From assembly GCA_964019425.1 (NCBI GenBank), contig OZ025824.1:906501-970500 (forward strand): a stretch of 64,000 nucleotides of DNA, in the 5' to 3' direction. The DNA is from Flectonema sp. DT1601 (lineage: Eukaryota > Euglenozoa > Diplonemea > Diplonemida > Diplonemidae). A program made the translations under genes and the position numbers. This document shows, piece after piece, positions 21,783-32,770 of this stretch. Every line of letters starts with the position of its first letter. Position 1 is the first letter of the stretch. A model generated the notes under the pieces. The model was not told where the DNA came from, did no database searches, and saw nothing but the letters and a program-made list of their open reading frames with translations.

Positions 21783-23751
21783 TGAAAAGTGATTGTTGGT
21801 TATCATTGTGGCTCTCTCCTTTCAACAAACAAAACAAGGCAATTAATTTTGATGCGAAAATTACTTACGTTGCAGGTGACAAGGGTGAATTACGTAAAAC
21901 AAAAATAAATATAATTAGCAAACAAAGAAACAAACAAGCAAACAAACAAACGAAGAAACGAAGAAAATTATTATTGAGAATCTTGTCGTTTAATGTTCTG
22001 ACTATTAGGATTACGTTACTATACAACAGAATAATTGAGATAGACTTCTCGGTTAGAAGGTTCCGTGTAGTTCTGGGTTTTATTTTAGCTCGTGGTGATT
22101 TACTACGAGCGAGGATAGGATAATAAAGTGTACGAAAAATTAAGAATAGTCAGGTCAGTCTTGTTAGTACCACCTAGAGAGAGACTACTGACTGGTGGTT
22201 TGTTTGTAGTTTTTTTTTAGTGAATATTATTATTGAGTTGAATTGTGGTATCGTTTTTTTACCAACATGAATAAAAAATGTTTTGCTCACAATATTTTTG
22301 ATTTGGCCTTTTCCAATCACAAAATATTTTCTTAAGCCTTGCTGAATTCTCCTTCCTCTCTTTGTTTTCTGTTCTTTTTTTTTATTTATTTTTTTTTTTT
22401 TTTTGATCGAGCGAATGGATTGTTTTTGGTGTTAGACATGTGCGTGTCATCACAGAGATGATAATTAGGCGTTCGTGTGACCACTACAAACACATGCATA
22501 GCAGTGCAGTAAAGTGATAAAATATTCTTTTAGCTTTGGAAGAACTCCTTCTTTTAGTTAAAGAGAATCACAAGTCGTGGTAGCTTAGAAATGTGAGCAA
22601 TGATGCTTTCTGTTTTAATTGTTCCCTTTGGTAATCTCATAAGAGTTAATTATTATTTTTTGTATTGTTTTCTGAAATGTCGTCAATGGTTGGTTTCGTC
22701 TCTCTTTCATGAAATGTTATCGACGTTGGCGTACATTTGGCGATAATCAGGTCTTCGTTGCCTAATCGCCGTCCCTCCTCAATGGATCAAGTATCCGTAC
22801 CCTGCTCTCTCCACTCACTTCGTACCTCTTTTGATATTTTGATTGTGATTGTTGGAATTGATTTCTTCTTCGTTGAGTGAAATCTTTAATAGCAACTATT
22901 TGTTGTCTCAGGTGGTACTTTTTAGGACCGAATCGGTTTTCTGACATTGCTGACGCATGTCTTGGAAATTGTTTTCTTAGTTTTGGGAGTGAAATTGTTC
23001 TTCCTCTCAATTAAATCTTCTCTCGTCGGAATTGTTTTTCTTTTTTTTCCCCTCACTCTGGCAGTCATAATTCTCTCGTTTGGGTACGTGGGTGTGTGTG
23101 TGTTGTGTGTTGAGTTGTCTTTTCGAATGGAATTATCAGAATGAAGATCTGCATTCAGAAAAGGCATTCTTTGAGCCAGTTGTTCCTTCCTTCCTTCCTG
23201 CACTCCCTCTCTTTTTGTGTGTCCTCGAAGAGGAAACATCGATATGCGCAAGAAATGAGGTTTTGCATCTCGTTTTTTGGCTTTTTTTGTATCCAAAGCT
23301 TCCTCACACGGACACACCGATCTATCGTTTTAGTGCGGGTGCGAATGAGTTTTTTTTTAAAAATTATCTCTCGTCACAGGTAGCAGGCAGGCAGGCAGGC
23401 AGGCAAGCAAGCAGGAGATGAAATGGCTTCGAGGGAGTGGTGTGGCCGCAGTGCGAACTGGTTTCGACCCGTCAGCGGCGCGGGTTTTCTGCTTTCTACG
23501 CTTGGCTTCCCTTCTTTCCTTGGGATGGACATCACCTCGAGCTTTCCAAAAAACTTCGCAGCTCTTTGCGTGTTGGGGGAGGGGAGGGGAGGGGAGGGGA
23601 GGTCTGTCCATCAAGCTTTAGTTGATGGAGTGCATGTATGTTGTTCAGAATGACCAGTTTAATTGAGAGTTTCACGGCAATTTCGTCTTGTTCTCCCTTT
23701 TCCTACAACAAGCATTTTCTTGTGCACAGACCACTTAGTCAAACGAAAAAA
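21783..23751. other. Type-2 array spacer (C to D)
   Basis: The 3' part differs wholly from the type-1 spacer: ACAAACAA/ACGAAG repeats near 21920-21966, a T-rich tract near 22375-22405 and AT-rich DNA. From about 23078 it becomes the shared 5' flank seen before every copy, including the CAGG run and a G-run block. Antisense open frames up to 131 codons look like chance. Confidence 0.7.
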
Positions 23752-26700
23752 ATGATTCGAGCAGTCGCGCTGCTCGCGGCACTTTGCTGCGCTGCGAGCC
23801 GAGAAGTAGCAATCGGTGACATGGTGTTTGAGTCAGATGCGCACACCCTGAGTGGGTGGCGAGGAAACTTGTGGCCCGGGACGGTGATCCCGTACACGAT
23901 CGACTCGTCGCTCGACGCGGACGACGCGAGGATTCTTGCAGCGATTGGAATAATCGAAGAGAAGACTTGCATTCGATTCAGGGAAGCGACTCGGTCGGAT
24001 GTCAACTTCATGAAGTTTGTTTACTTCGCGGGAGGGTGCAGGGCAAATATCGGAATGAGGATCGGAACACCGACAATGATTTGGTTGAAGGAAACCTGTT
24101 CTACTGGGTCGACGATCCACGAGGTGCTGCACGCGATGGGATTTTGGCACGAGCAGAATCGGAGCGACAGGGATGCCTTCGTCGAGATCAACACCGAGAA
24201 CATCCAAGACAGCTACGCCGACCAGTTCACGTTGAGATCGGACATCAACAATGTGGGACCTTATGATTATGATTCGATCATGCACTACGGCGCCACGGCG
24301 TTCTCAGACAACGGTCGTCCAACGATCAGCTCACCGAGACCGATCGGGCAAAGATCAACGCTGAGCGAGGGAGACATCCGAGCAATCGAGTTCCTGTACC
24401 AATGTATCCCGTTGCCTGCTCCGAAGTGCATACTGACCAAGACGGGGACGATTAACATTCCCCACAGCACGGAGTTTACGGTTTCCGCCATCGCGACGTA
24501 CACCACTGACTTGATCAGCGAAGGGGTGAGGAGGCGGTCGCCTTTCTACAGAACGGAGTCGCTGACGCCGTCTCCTTCGGACGCCGGAACCTCGCGGACG
24601 ATCTCGTTTTCGTTTGCCGGGACGGATGGGACTTCGACGACTTGCAGCGTCCAGGTGAACGTGTTGGGCGCGACGACTGTTTGCTACGGACAGGCCGACC
24701 CGGAAGCTTGTTCCGGCGACAGGGGAACTTGCGTTTCAAACGGAGTGTGCCGGTGTGTTGGGGAGTACGGCGGGCCTACCTGCGCTGCGTGGGCGACTTG
24801 CCCGTACACGGCGTCCTCGGACTTCGACGAAGACGACGAGAGCTCGTTGCTGAGCACGAACCCGGCGGACGGGACGGGGATTGTCACAACCGATTCGTAC
24901 TCAGGGGTCGGGTCGCTCCAGGTCGGAAGTGCTGCGCAGGTGGGAGCGAAGTCCTCGACGCTCGACTTTGCCGGACACCCTCGCAGGTTGTCTGCCAGGT
25001 TCAAGTACGCGAAGAAACACAGCGACATTGCCTTCGGACTGTACATGTGGAAGAACGGAATCATCTGCTACAACTTCCAACCGGGGAGGCTGCAGTACAC
25101 TCACTCCGGGTCGGAGTTCTCCCGACGACTATCCGTAGGATACGGATCGAGGAGCGACTACTTGGTGAACCCGTTCAAGTGGCACAAAGTCGAGCTCGAG
25201 GTGGTGTCGGCGACTGAGATCAACGAGTACCTGGACGGTGTCCTTTTGCGCACCCGTGCCTACAGGAGCACCAGCTGCAACGACGGCATAAGCACGGTCG
25301 GTGCCATCTTCAGCAGCGGAGGTCCGTCATTCGTCGACGACTTCAAGGTGGTTTGCGGTGAATTCGTGTCGATCACCGGGACACTGGTGACGGCAGCGGA
25401 CCAGAGACAAGCCTTGCGGACCGGCGGGCACACGATTGTGCTCAGGCTGCAGAGCGACACCTGGAAAAGCGACAGCCGGTCGATCAAGCGCGTGCTGCGG
25501 TCCCTGAGCGGTCTCCGCAGCGACTCTCCGTGGAACACGAACATGGACACCCTGCTGCAGGTGGGGAACGTCGCGGTGTCGGGCTCTCTCATGACGATAA
25601 CGCTCGCTGCGCTGCCGAGCTACGACTTCCAACTGGACGAGATTGTGACGTTCAGGGTGCCGGCGTCGTCGCTGACGGAAGGGTCGGAGGTCGTTGACTC
25701 GTCTTCGTTTCAGATTCGAGGATGGTGCTCTGGAACTCGCAAGTTCTTGGACACGACCGGATTTTTCTTGAGGAACGCGAAGACTCCGTACGTGCCGGAC
25801 TACGTGAGGTTCGAGATTCCTGCGGGTTCGTCGAGTTTCAGCTGGTCCGTTGCCGACTACAAGACCATCGACTTCACGTCAAGAAACGTTTGCATGAGCG
25901 GCAGTTGCACTGGTTCTGGGCCGGCGCTGCCGTCGTCCGCGGAGATTTCCATCGTCTTGGAGTTCACTCGCAGCAGCAGCGGTGTCATCAGCAGCATCGC
26001 TGTCGCTGCCGACGGGGCCTCGGTGGGTTCGGTGGCATGGTCGGGCAGGGCACCTGGGAGGAGCAGCACTGTCTACATCGGAACCAGCGTTGAGACGACA
26101 CAGATTTTCTGGTGCCCGAACGTTGATCCGGAGGTGATGCACGAAACCATTACGGCCGCTTCGGGAAAGTTTACGCTGATTCCCGGAAGTGTGGAATTCG
26201 ATGTGTCGGATGAGGTAGCTATCGCAACAGACGCTTCGTGCTCATCAAAGGTTGTGCACCACGCGAGGCCATCGAATGGAATCATCGAGTTGCATTATCA
26301 AAACAGGCCTGCAGGAGTGTCGTATTTCCTCTGTTGGAAATCTGGGTTGGTGTCTTCGGCGTTCACTTCACAGGAATTCGGCGCAGCGAACCCACCGCCA
26401 ACTCCACAGCAGCCAGCTCCACCAACTCCACAGCAGCCAGCTCCACCAACACCACCGCAGACAACACCGGGAAATCAAGGTGCAAGATTCACAGCAGATG
26501 GTTGCAGTAGAAACGCAAAGGCTATTCTGACTACTGAATCCCTGATTGGTACTGTCCGCTGCTGCTCGTTGGATGGAAGTTCCTGCGCTTCGATGACGAA
26601 TAGCAATGAGTGTTTCGGAGTTGACAAGTCTTTCGACGAAGCTGTGAACATATGTGAAGCTAACGGTAAGCGTCTTTGTAATGGACGAGAGTTGGAAACT

Positions 26701-27345
26701 GGAGTGTGTTGTGGTTCTGGCTGTGGGTACGATCAAAATGCTGTTTGGATATCGCCTGAAGCTCGCTACACTGCAGACGGATGTCCGGGAGTAGGATCAG
26801 CTATCGCAACAGAAGTTTCGACAACAGGAGCAGTTCGGTGTTGTTCACTTGATGGCCAGTCTTGTACATCTCTGACAGGTAGCGCGTGTTTCGGAGATTC
26901 GCGTACGTACGATGAAGCGATGCAAATCTGTATGGACGCTGGCAGTAGGCTGTGCAGCTCAAGAGAGCTGTCATCGGGAACCTGCTGCTCAACAGGATGC
27001 AACTACGACAGAAAGAATGTTTGGATTTCTGATGGTTCCTCGAACCCAATAATGGCACCTCCACCGGCCCCGCTACCTGTGACTCACTACGCAGTCACGG
27101 CATGCCGTTTTGCGTATTCTGTTTTTGAAGCGACTGATGGCCACATAAGATGCTGCGCACTGGACGGTTCCTCATGTGTTTCATCATCATCAAAGGAATG
27201 TCTGGGCAGCGGCAGCTACGATGAGGCAGCTGCCAAGTGCTCTTCTATCGGAAGGCGTCTGTGCTCGGGAACAGAGGTGCAGGGGATCTGTTGTAACACC
27301 GGTTGCCGTTACAACAGGGAAAATATCTGGGCCATTGACGAGTAG
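23752..27345 (+). CDS. Secreted astacin-type metalloprotease, three-module tail (copy D)
   Basis: The protein has 1197 residues and is nearly identical to copy C, with the same PQQPAPPT linker and three diverged cysteine modules. Protein differences seen are Pro to Arg before SDVNF, HEQN for HEQS next to the zinc site, and RSIKRV for QSINAV in the Ig-like domain. The last comes from two close substitutions plus a compensated local change (cggtcgatcaagcgcgtg). All catalytic motifs are intact. It pairs with C as a recent duplicate. Confidence 0.92.
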   Translation: MIRAVALLAALCCAASREVAIGDMVFESDAHTLSGWRGNLWPGTVIPYTIDSSLDADDARILAAIGIIEEKTCIRFREATRSDVNFMKFVYFAGGCRANIGMRIGTPTMIWLKETCSTGSTIHEVLHAMGFWHEQNRSDRDAFVEINTENIQDSYADQFTLRSDINNVGPYDYDSIMHYGATAFSDNGRPTISSPRPIGQRSTLSEGDIRAIEFLYQCIPLPAPKCILTKTGTINIPHSTEFTVSAIATYTTDLISEGVRRRSPFYRTESLTPSPSDAGTSRTISFSFAGTDGTSTTCSVQVNVLGATTVCYGQADPEACSGDRGTCVSNGVCRCVGEYGGPTCAAWATCPYTASSDFDEDDESSLLSTNPADGTGIVTTDSYSGVGSLQVGSAAQVGAKSSTLDFAGHPRRLSARFKYAKKHSDIAFGLYMWKNGIICYNFQPGRLQYTHSGSEFSRRLSVGYGSRSDYLVNPFKWHKVELEVVSATEINEYLDGVLLRTRAYRSTSCNDGISTVGAIFSSGGPSFVDDFKVVCGEFVSITGTLVTAADQRQALRTGGHTIVLRLQSDTWKSDSRSIKRVLRSLSGLRSDSPWNTNMDTLLQVGNVAVSGSLMTITLAALPSYDFQLDEIVTFRVPASSLTEGSEVVDSSSFQIRGWCSGTRKFLDTTGFFLRNAKTPYVPDYVRFEIPAGSSSFSWSVADYKTIDFTSRNVCMSGSCTGSGPALPSSAEISIVLEFTRSSSGVISSIAVAADGASVGSVAWSGRAPGRSSTVYIGTSVETTQIFWCPNVDPEVMHETITAASGKFTLIPGSVEFDVSDEVAIATDASCSSKVVHHARPSNGIIELHYQNRPAGVSYFLCWKSGLVSSAFTSQEFGAANPPPTPQQPAPPTPQQPAPPTPPQTTPGNQGARFTADGCSRNAKAILTTESLIGTVRCCSLDGSSCASMTNSNECFGVDKSFDEAVNICEANGKRLCNGRELETGVCCGSGCGYDQNAVWISPEARYTADGCPGVGSAIATEVSTTGAVRCCSLDGQSCTSLTGSACFGDSRTYDEAMQICMDAGSRLCSSRELSSGTCCSTGCNYDRKNVWISDGSSNPIMAPPPAPLPVTHYAVTACRFAYSVFEATDGHIRCCALDGSSCVSSSSKECLGSGSYDEAAAKCSSIGRRLCSGTEVQGICCNTGCRYNRENIWAIDE

Positions 27346-29305
27346 TGAAAAGTGATTGTTGGTTATCATTGTGGCTCTCTCCTTTCAACAAACAAAACAA
27401 GGCAATTAATTTTGATGCGAAAATTACTTACGTTGCAGGTGACAAGGGTGAATTACGTAAAACAAAAATAAATATAATTAGCAAACAAACAAACAAACAA
27501 ACGAAGAAACAAACGAAGAAACGAAGAAAATTATTATTGAGAATCTTGTCGTTTAATGTTCTGACTATTAGGATTACGTTACTATACAACAGAAGAATTG
27601 AGATAGACTTCTCGGTTAGAAGGTTCCGTGTAGTTCTGGGTTTTATTTTAGCTCGTGGTGATTTACTACGAGCGAGGATAGGATAATAAAGTGTACGAAA
27701 AATTAAGAATAGTCAGGTCAGTCTTGTTAGTACCACCTAGAGAGAGACTACTGACTGGTGGTTTGTTTGTAGTTTCTTTTTAGTGAATATTATTATTGAG
27801 TTGAATTGTGGTATCGTTTTTTTACCAACATGAATAAAAAATGTTTTGCTCACAATATTTTTGATTTGGCCTTTTCCAATCACAAAATATTTTCTTAAGC
27901 CTTGCTGAATTCTCCTTCCTCTCTTTGTTTTCTGTTCTTTTTTTTTATTTATTTTTTTTTTTTTTTTGATCGAGCGAATGGATTGTTTTTGGTGTTAGAC
28001 ATGTGCGTGTCATCACAGAGATGATAATTAGGCGTTCGTGTGACCACTACAAACACATGCATAGCAGTGCAGTAAAGTGATAAAATATTCTTTTAGCTTT
28101 GGAAGAACTCCTTCTTTTAGTTAAAGAGAATCACAAGTCGTGGTAGCTTAGAAATGTGAGCAATGATGCTTTCTGTTTTAATTGTTCCCTTTGGTAATCT
28201 CATAAGAGTTAATTATTATTTTTTGTATTGTTTTCTGAAATGTCGTCAATGGTTGGTTTCGTCTCTCTTTCATGAAATGTTATCGACGTTGGCGTACATT
28301 TGGCGATAATCAGGTCTTCGTTGCCTAATCGCCGTCCCTCCTCAATGGATCAAGTATCCGTACCCTGCTCTCTCCACTCACTTCGTACCTCTTTTGATAT
28401 TTTGATTGTGATTTTTGGAATTGATTTCTTCTTCGTTGAGTGAAATCTTTAATAGCAACTATTTGTTGTCTCAGGTGGTACTTTTTAGGACCGAATCGGT
28501 TTTCTGACATTGCTGACGCATGTCTTGGAAATTGTTTTCTTAGTTTTGGGAGTGAAATTGTTCTTCCTCTCAATTAAATCTTCTCTCGTCGGAATTGTTT
28601 TTCTTTTTTTTCCCCTCACTCTGGCAGTCATAATTCTCTCGTTTGGGTACGTGGGTGTGTGTGTGTTGTGTGTTGAGTTGTCTTTTCGAATGAAATTATC
28701 AGAATGAAGATCTGCATTCAGAAAAGGCATTCTTTGAGCCAGTTGTTCCTTCCTTCCTTCCTGCACTCCCTCTCTTTTTGTGTGTCCTCGAAGAGGAAAC
28801 ATCGATATGCGCAAGAAATGAGGTTTTGCATCTCGTTTTTTGGCTTTTTTTGTATCCAAAGCTTCCTCACACGGACACACCGATCTATCGTTTTAGTGCG
28901 GGTGCGAATGAGTTTTTTTTTAAAAATTATCTCTCGTCACAGGTAGCAGGCAGGCAGGCAGGCAAGCAAGCAGGAGATGAAATGGCTTCGAGGGAGTGGT
29001 GTGGCCGCAGTGCGAACTGGTTTCGACCCGTCAGCGGCGCGGGTTTTCTGCTTTCTACGCTTGGCTTCCCTTCTTTCCTTGGGATGGACATCACCTCGAG
29101 CTTTCCAAAAAACTTCGCAGCTCTTTGCGTGTTGGGGGAGGGGAGGGGAGGGGAGGTCTGTCCATCAAGCTTTAGTTGATGGAGTGCATGTATGTTGTTC
29201 AGAAAGACCAGTTTAATTGAGAGTTTCACGGCAATTTCGTCTTGTTCTCCCTTTTCCTACAACAAGCATTTTCTTGTGCACAGACCACTTAGTCAAACGA
29301 AAAAA
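27346..29305. other. Type-2 array spacer (D to E)
   Basis: Nearly identical to 21783-23751 with small length changes in the ACAA/ACGAAG repeat and the CAGG run. The shared 5' flank begins near 28644 and the G-run block lies near 29134-29155. No gene seen. Confidence 0.7.
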
Positions 29306-32300
29306 ATGATTCGAGCAGTCGCGCTGCTCGCGGCACTTTGCTGCGCTGCGAGCCGAGAAGTAGCAATCGGTGACATGGTGTTTGAGTCAGATGCGCACAC
29401 CCTGAGTGGGTGGCGAGGAAACTTGTGGCCCGGGACGGTGATCCCGTACACGATCGACTCGTCGCTCGACGCGGACGACGCGAGGATTCTTGCAGCGATT
29501 GGAATAATCGAAGAGAAGACTTGCATTCGATTCAGGGAAGCGACTCCGTCGGATGTCAACTTCATGAAGTTTGTTTACTCAGCGGGAGGGTGCGCGGCAA
29601 ATATCGGAATGATTATCAGAGGACCGACAGTGATTTGGTTGGCGACAAGCTGTTCTATTGGGTCGACGATCCACGAGGTGCTGCACGCGATGGGATTTTG
29701 GCACGAGCAGAATCGGAGCGACAGGGATGCCTTCGTCAAGATCAACACCGAGAACATCCAATACGGCTTCGCCAGCCAGTTCACGTTGAGATCGGACATC
29801 AACAATGTGGGACCTTATGATTATGATTCGATCATGCACTACGGCGCCACGGCGTTCTCAGACAACGGTCGTCCAACGATCAGCTCACCGAGACCGATCG
29901 GGCAAAGATCAACGCTGAGCGAGGGAGACATCCGAGCAATCGAGTTCCTGTACCAATGTATCCCGTTGCCTGCTCCGAAGTGCATACTGACCAAGACGGG
30001 GACGATTAACATTCCCCACAGCATGGAGTTTACGGTTTCCGCCATCGCGGCGTACACCACTGACTTGACCAGCGAAGGGGTGAGGAGGCGGTCGCCTTTC
30101 TACAGAACGGAGTCGCTGACGCCGTCTCCTTCGGACGCCGGAACCTCGCGGACGATCTCGTTTTCGTTTGCCGGGACGGATGGGACTTCGACGACTTGCA
30201 GCGTCCAGGTGAACGTGTTGGACGCGACGACTGTTTGCTACGGACAGGCCGACCCGGAAGCTTGTTCCGGCGACAGGGGAACTTGCGTTTCAAACGGAAT
30301 GTGTCAGTGTGTTGGGGAGTACGGCGGGCCTACCTGCGCTGCGTGGGCGACTTGCCCGTACACGGCGTCCTCGGACTTCGACGACGACAGCTCGTTGCTG
30401 AGCACGAACCCGGCGGACGGGACGGGGATTGTCACAACCGATTCGTACTCAGGGGTCGGGTCGCTCCAGGTCGGAAGTGCTGCGCAGGTGTTTCCGGAGT
30501 CCTCGACGCTCGACTTTGCCGGACACCCTCGCAGGTTGTCTGCCAGGTTCAAGTACGCGAAGAAACACAGCGACATTGCCTTCGGACTGTACATGTGGAA
30601 GAACAGAAACATCTGCTACAAATTCCAACCGGGGAGGCTGCAGTACACTCACTCCGGGTCGGAGTTCTCCCGACGACTATCCGTAGGATACGGATCGAGG
30701 AGCGACTACTTAGTGAACCCGTTCAAGTGGCACAAAGTCGAGCTCGAGGTGGTGTCGGCGACTGAGATCAACGAGTACCTGGACGGTGTCCTTTTGCGCA
30801 CCCGTGCCTACAGGAGCACCAGCTGCAACGACGGCATAAGCAGGGTCGGTGCCATCTTCAGCAGCGGAGGTCCGTCATTCGTCGACGACTTCAAGGTGGT
30901 TTGCGGTGAATTCGTGTCGATCACCGGGACACTGGTGACGGCAGCGGACCAGAGACAAGCCTTGCGGACCGGCGGGCACACGATTGTGCTCAGGCTGCAG
31001 AGCGACACCTGGAAAAGCGACAGCCAGTCGATCAACGCGGTGCTGCGGTCCCTGAGCGGTCTCCGCAGCGACTCTCCGTGGAACACGAACATGGACACCC
31101 TGCTGCAGGTGGGGAACGTCGCGGTGTCGGGCTCTCTCATGACGATAACGCTCGCTGCGCTGCCGAGCTACGACTTCCAACTGGACGAGATTGTGACGTT
31201 CAGGGTGCCGGCGTCGTCGCTGACGGAAGGGTCGGAGGTCGTTGACTCGTCTTCGTTTCAGATTCGAGGATGGTGCTCTGGAACTCGCAAGTTCTTGGAC
31301 ACGACCGGATTTTTCTTGAGGAACGCGAAGACTCCGTACGTGCCGGACTACGTGAGGTTCGAGATTCCTGCGGGTTCGTCGAGTTTCAGCTGGTCCGTTG
31401 CCGACTACAAGACCATCGACTTCACGTCAAGAAACGTTTGCATGAGCGGCAGTTGCACTGGTTCTGGGCCGGCGCTGCCGTCGTCCGCGGAGATTTCCAT
31501 CGTCTTGGAGTTCACTCGCAGCAGCAGCGGTGTCATCAGCAGCATCGCTGTCGCTGCCGACGGGGCCTCGGTGGGTTCGGTGGCATGGTCGGGCAGGGCA
31601 CCTGGGAGGAGCAGCACTGTCTACATCGGAACCAGCGTTGAGACGACACAGATTTTCTGGTGCCCGAACGTTGATCCGGAGGTGATGCACGAAACCATTA
31701 CGGCCGCTTCGGGAAAGTTTACGCTGATTCCCGGAAGTGTGGAATTCGATGTGTCGGATGAGGTAGCTATCGCAACAGACGCTTCGTGCTCATCAAAGGT
31801 TGTGCACCACGCGAGGCCATCGAATGGAATCATCGAGTTGCATTATCAAAACAGGCCTGCAGGAGTGTCGTATTTCCTCTGTTGGAAATCTGGGTTGGTG
31901 TCTTCGGCGTTCACCTCACAGGAATTCGGCGCAGCGAACCCACCGCCAACTCCACAGCAGCCAGCTCCACCAACTCAACAGCAGCCAGCTCCACCAACAC
32001 CACCGCAGACAACACCGGGAAATCAAGGTGCAAGATTCACAGCAGATAGTTGCAGTAGAAACGCAAAGGCTATTCTGACTACTGAATCCCTGATTGGTAC
32101 TGTCCGCTGCTGCTCGTTGGATGGAAGTTCCTGCGCTTCGATGACGAATAGCAATGAGTGTTTCGGAGTTGACAAGTCTTTCGACGAAGCTGTGAACATA
32201 TGTGAAGCTAACGGTAAGCGTCTTTGTAATGGACGAGAGTTGGAAACTGGAGTGTGTTGTGGTTCTGGCTGTGGGTACAATCAAAATGCTGTTTGGATAT

Positions 32301-32770
32301 CGCCTGAAGCTCGCTACACTGCAGACGGATGTCCGGGAGTAGGATCAGCTATCGCAACAGAAGTTTCGACAACAGGAGCAGTTCGGTGTTGTTCACTTGA
32401 TGGCCAGTCTTGTACATCTCTGACAGGTAGCGCGTGTTTCGGAGATTCGCGTACGTACGATGAAGCGATGCAAATCTGTATGGACGCTGGCAGTAGGCTG
32501 TGCAGCTCAAGAGAGCTGTCATCGGGAACCTGCTGCTCAACAGGATGCAACTACGACGGAAAGAATGTTTGGATTTCTGATGGTTCCTCGAACCCCGGTA
32601 CCGACAGCAGTTCCGGGGGTGCCTACAGCGACAGCGGTACCGACGGCAGTTCCAACAGCGGTACCGACGGCAGTTCCAGGGGTGCCTACAGCAACAGCGG
32701 TACCGACAGCAGTTCCGGGGGTGCCTACAGCGACAGCGGTACCGACGGCAGTTCCAGGGGTGACGAGTAG
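29306..32770 (+). CDS. Secreted astacin-type metalloprotease, two modules plus Ser/Gly repeat tail (copy E)
   Basis: The protein has 1154 residues. The catalytic domain is the most changed in the array: against copy A about 18 codons differ between residues ~86 and ~212 and none of the differences I see is silent (FAGGCR to SAGGCA, TIGAPTM to IIRGPTV, LKET to LATS, EIN to KIN, DGF to YGF and others), while HEVLHAMGFWHE and SIMHY are kept. The LamG-like domain is also altered (GAKSST to FPESST, NGN to NRN, CYNF to CYKF). The linker is PQQPAPPT type, followed by two cysteine modules. The third module of C and D is replaced by a Ser/Gly/Asp/Thr-rich repeat ending SSRGDE. Confidence 0.92.
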   Translation: MIRAVALLAALCCAASREVAIGDMVFESDAHTLSGWRGNLWPGTVIPYTIDSSLDADDARILAAIGIIEEKTCIRFREATPSDVNFMKFVYSAGGCAANIGMIIRGPTVIWLATSCSIGSTIHEVLHAMGFWHEQNRSDRDAFVKINTENIQYGFASQFTLRSDINNVGPYDYDSIMHYGATAFSDNGRPTISSPRPIGQRSTLSEGDIRAIEFLYQCIPLPAPKCILTKTGTINIPHSMEFTVSAIAAYTTDLTSEGVRRRSPFYRTESLTPSPSDAGTSRTISFSFAGTDGTSTTCSVQVNVLDATTVCYGQADPEACSGDRGTCVSNGMCQCVGEYGGPTCAAWATCPYTASSDFDDDSSLLSTNPADGTGIVTTDSYSGVGSLQVGSAAQVFPESSTLDFAGHPRRLSARFKYAKKHSDIAFGLYMWKNRNICYKFQPGRLQYTHSGSEFSRRLSVGYGSRSDYLVNPFKWHKVELEVVSATEINEYLDGVLLRTRAYRSTSCNDGISRVGAIFSSGGPSFVDDFKVVCGEFVSITGTLVTAADQRQALRTGGHTIVLRLQSDTWKSDSQSINAVLRSLSGLRSDSPWNTNMDTLLQVGNVAVSGSLMTITLAALPSYDFQLDEIVTFRVPASSLTEGSEVVDSSSFQIRGWCSGTRKFLDTTGFFLRNAKTPYVPDYVRFEIPAGSSSFSWSVADYKTIDFTSRNVCMSGSCTGSGPALPSSAEISIVLEFTRSSSGVISSIAVAADGASVGSVAWSGRAPGRSSTVYIGTSVETTQIFWCPNVDPEVMHETITAASGKFTLIPGSVEFDVSDEVAIATDASCSSKVVHHARPSNGIIELHYQNRPAGVSYFLCWKSGLVSSAFTSQEFGAANPPPTPQQPAPPTQQQPAPPTPPQTTPGNQGARFTADSCSRNAKAILTTESLIGTVRCCSLDGSSCASMTNSNECFGVDKSFDEAVNICEANGKRLCNGRELETGVCCGSGCGYNQNAVWISPEARYTADGCPGVGSAIATEVSTTGAVRCCSLDGQSCTSLTGSACFGDSRTYDEAMQICMDAGSRLCSSRELSSGTCCSTGCNYDGKNVWISDGSSNPGTDSSSGGAYSDSGTDGSSNSGTDGSSRGAYSNSGTDSSSGGAYSDSGTDGSSRGDE
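32596..32763 (+). repeat. Ser/Gly/Asp/Thr minisatellite tail
   Basis: Units built on GGTACCGACAGCAGTTCC encode SGTDSSSGGAYSD-like repeats at the C terminus of copy E; the same block is at about 39271-39438 and 45947-46114. In the +1 frame it reads as a Pro/Thr/Ala/Val repeat (VPTAVPGVPT) resembling the family's linkers, so it may be a linker read out of its original frame. Confidence 0.75.

Noticed and set aside
22922-23317. 131-codon antisense frame in type-2 spacers
   Set aside because: Low-complexity basic translation of the T-rich 5' flank; changes between copies do not look constrained.
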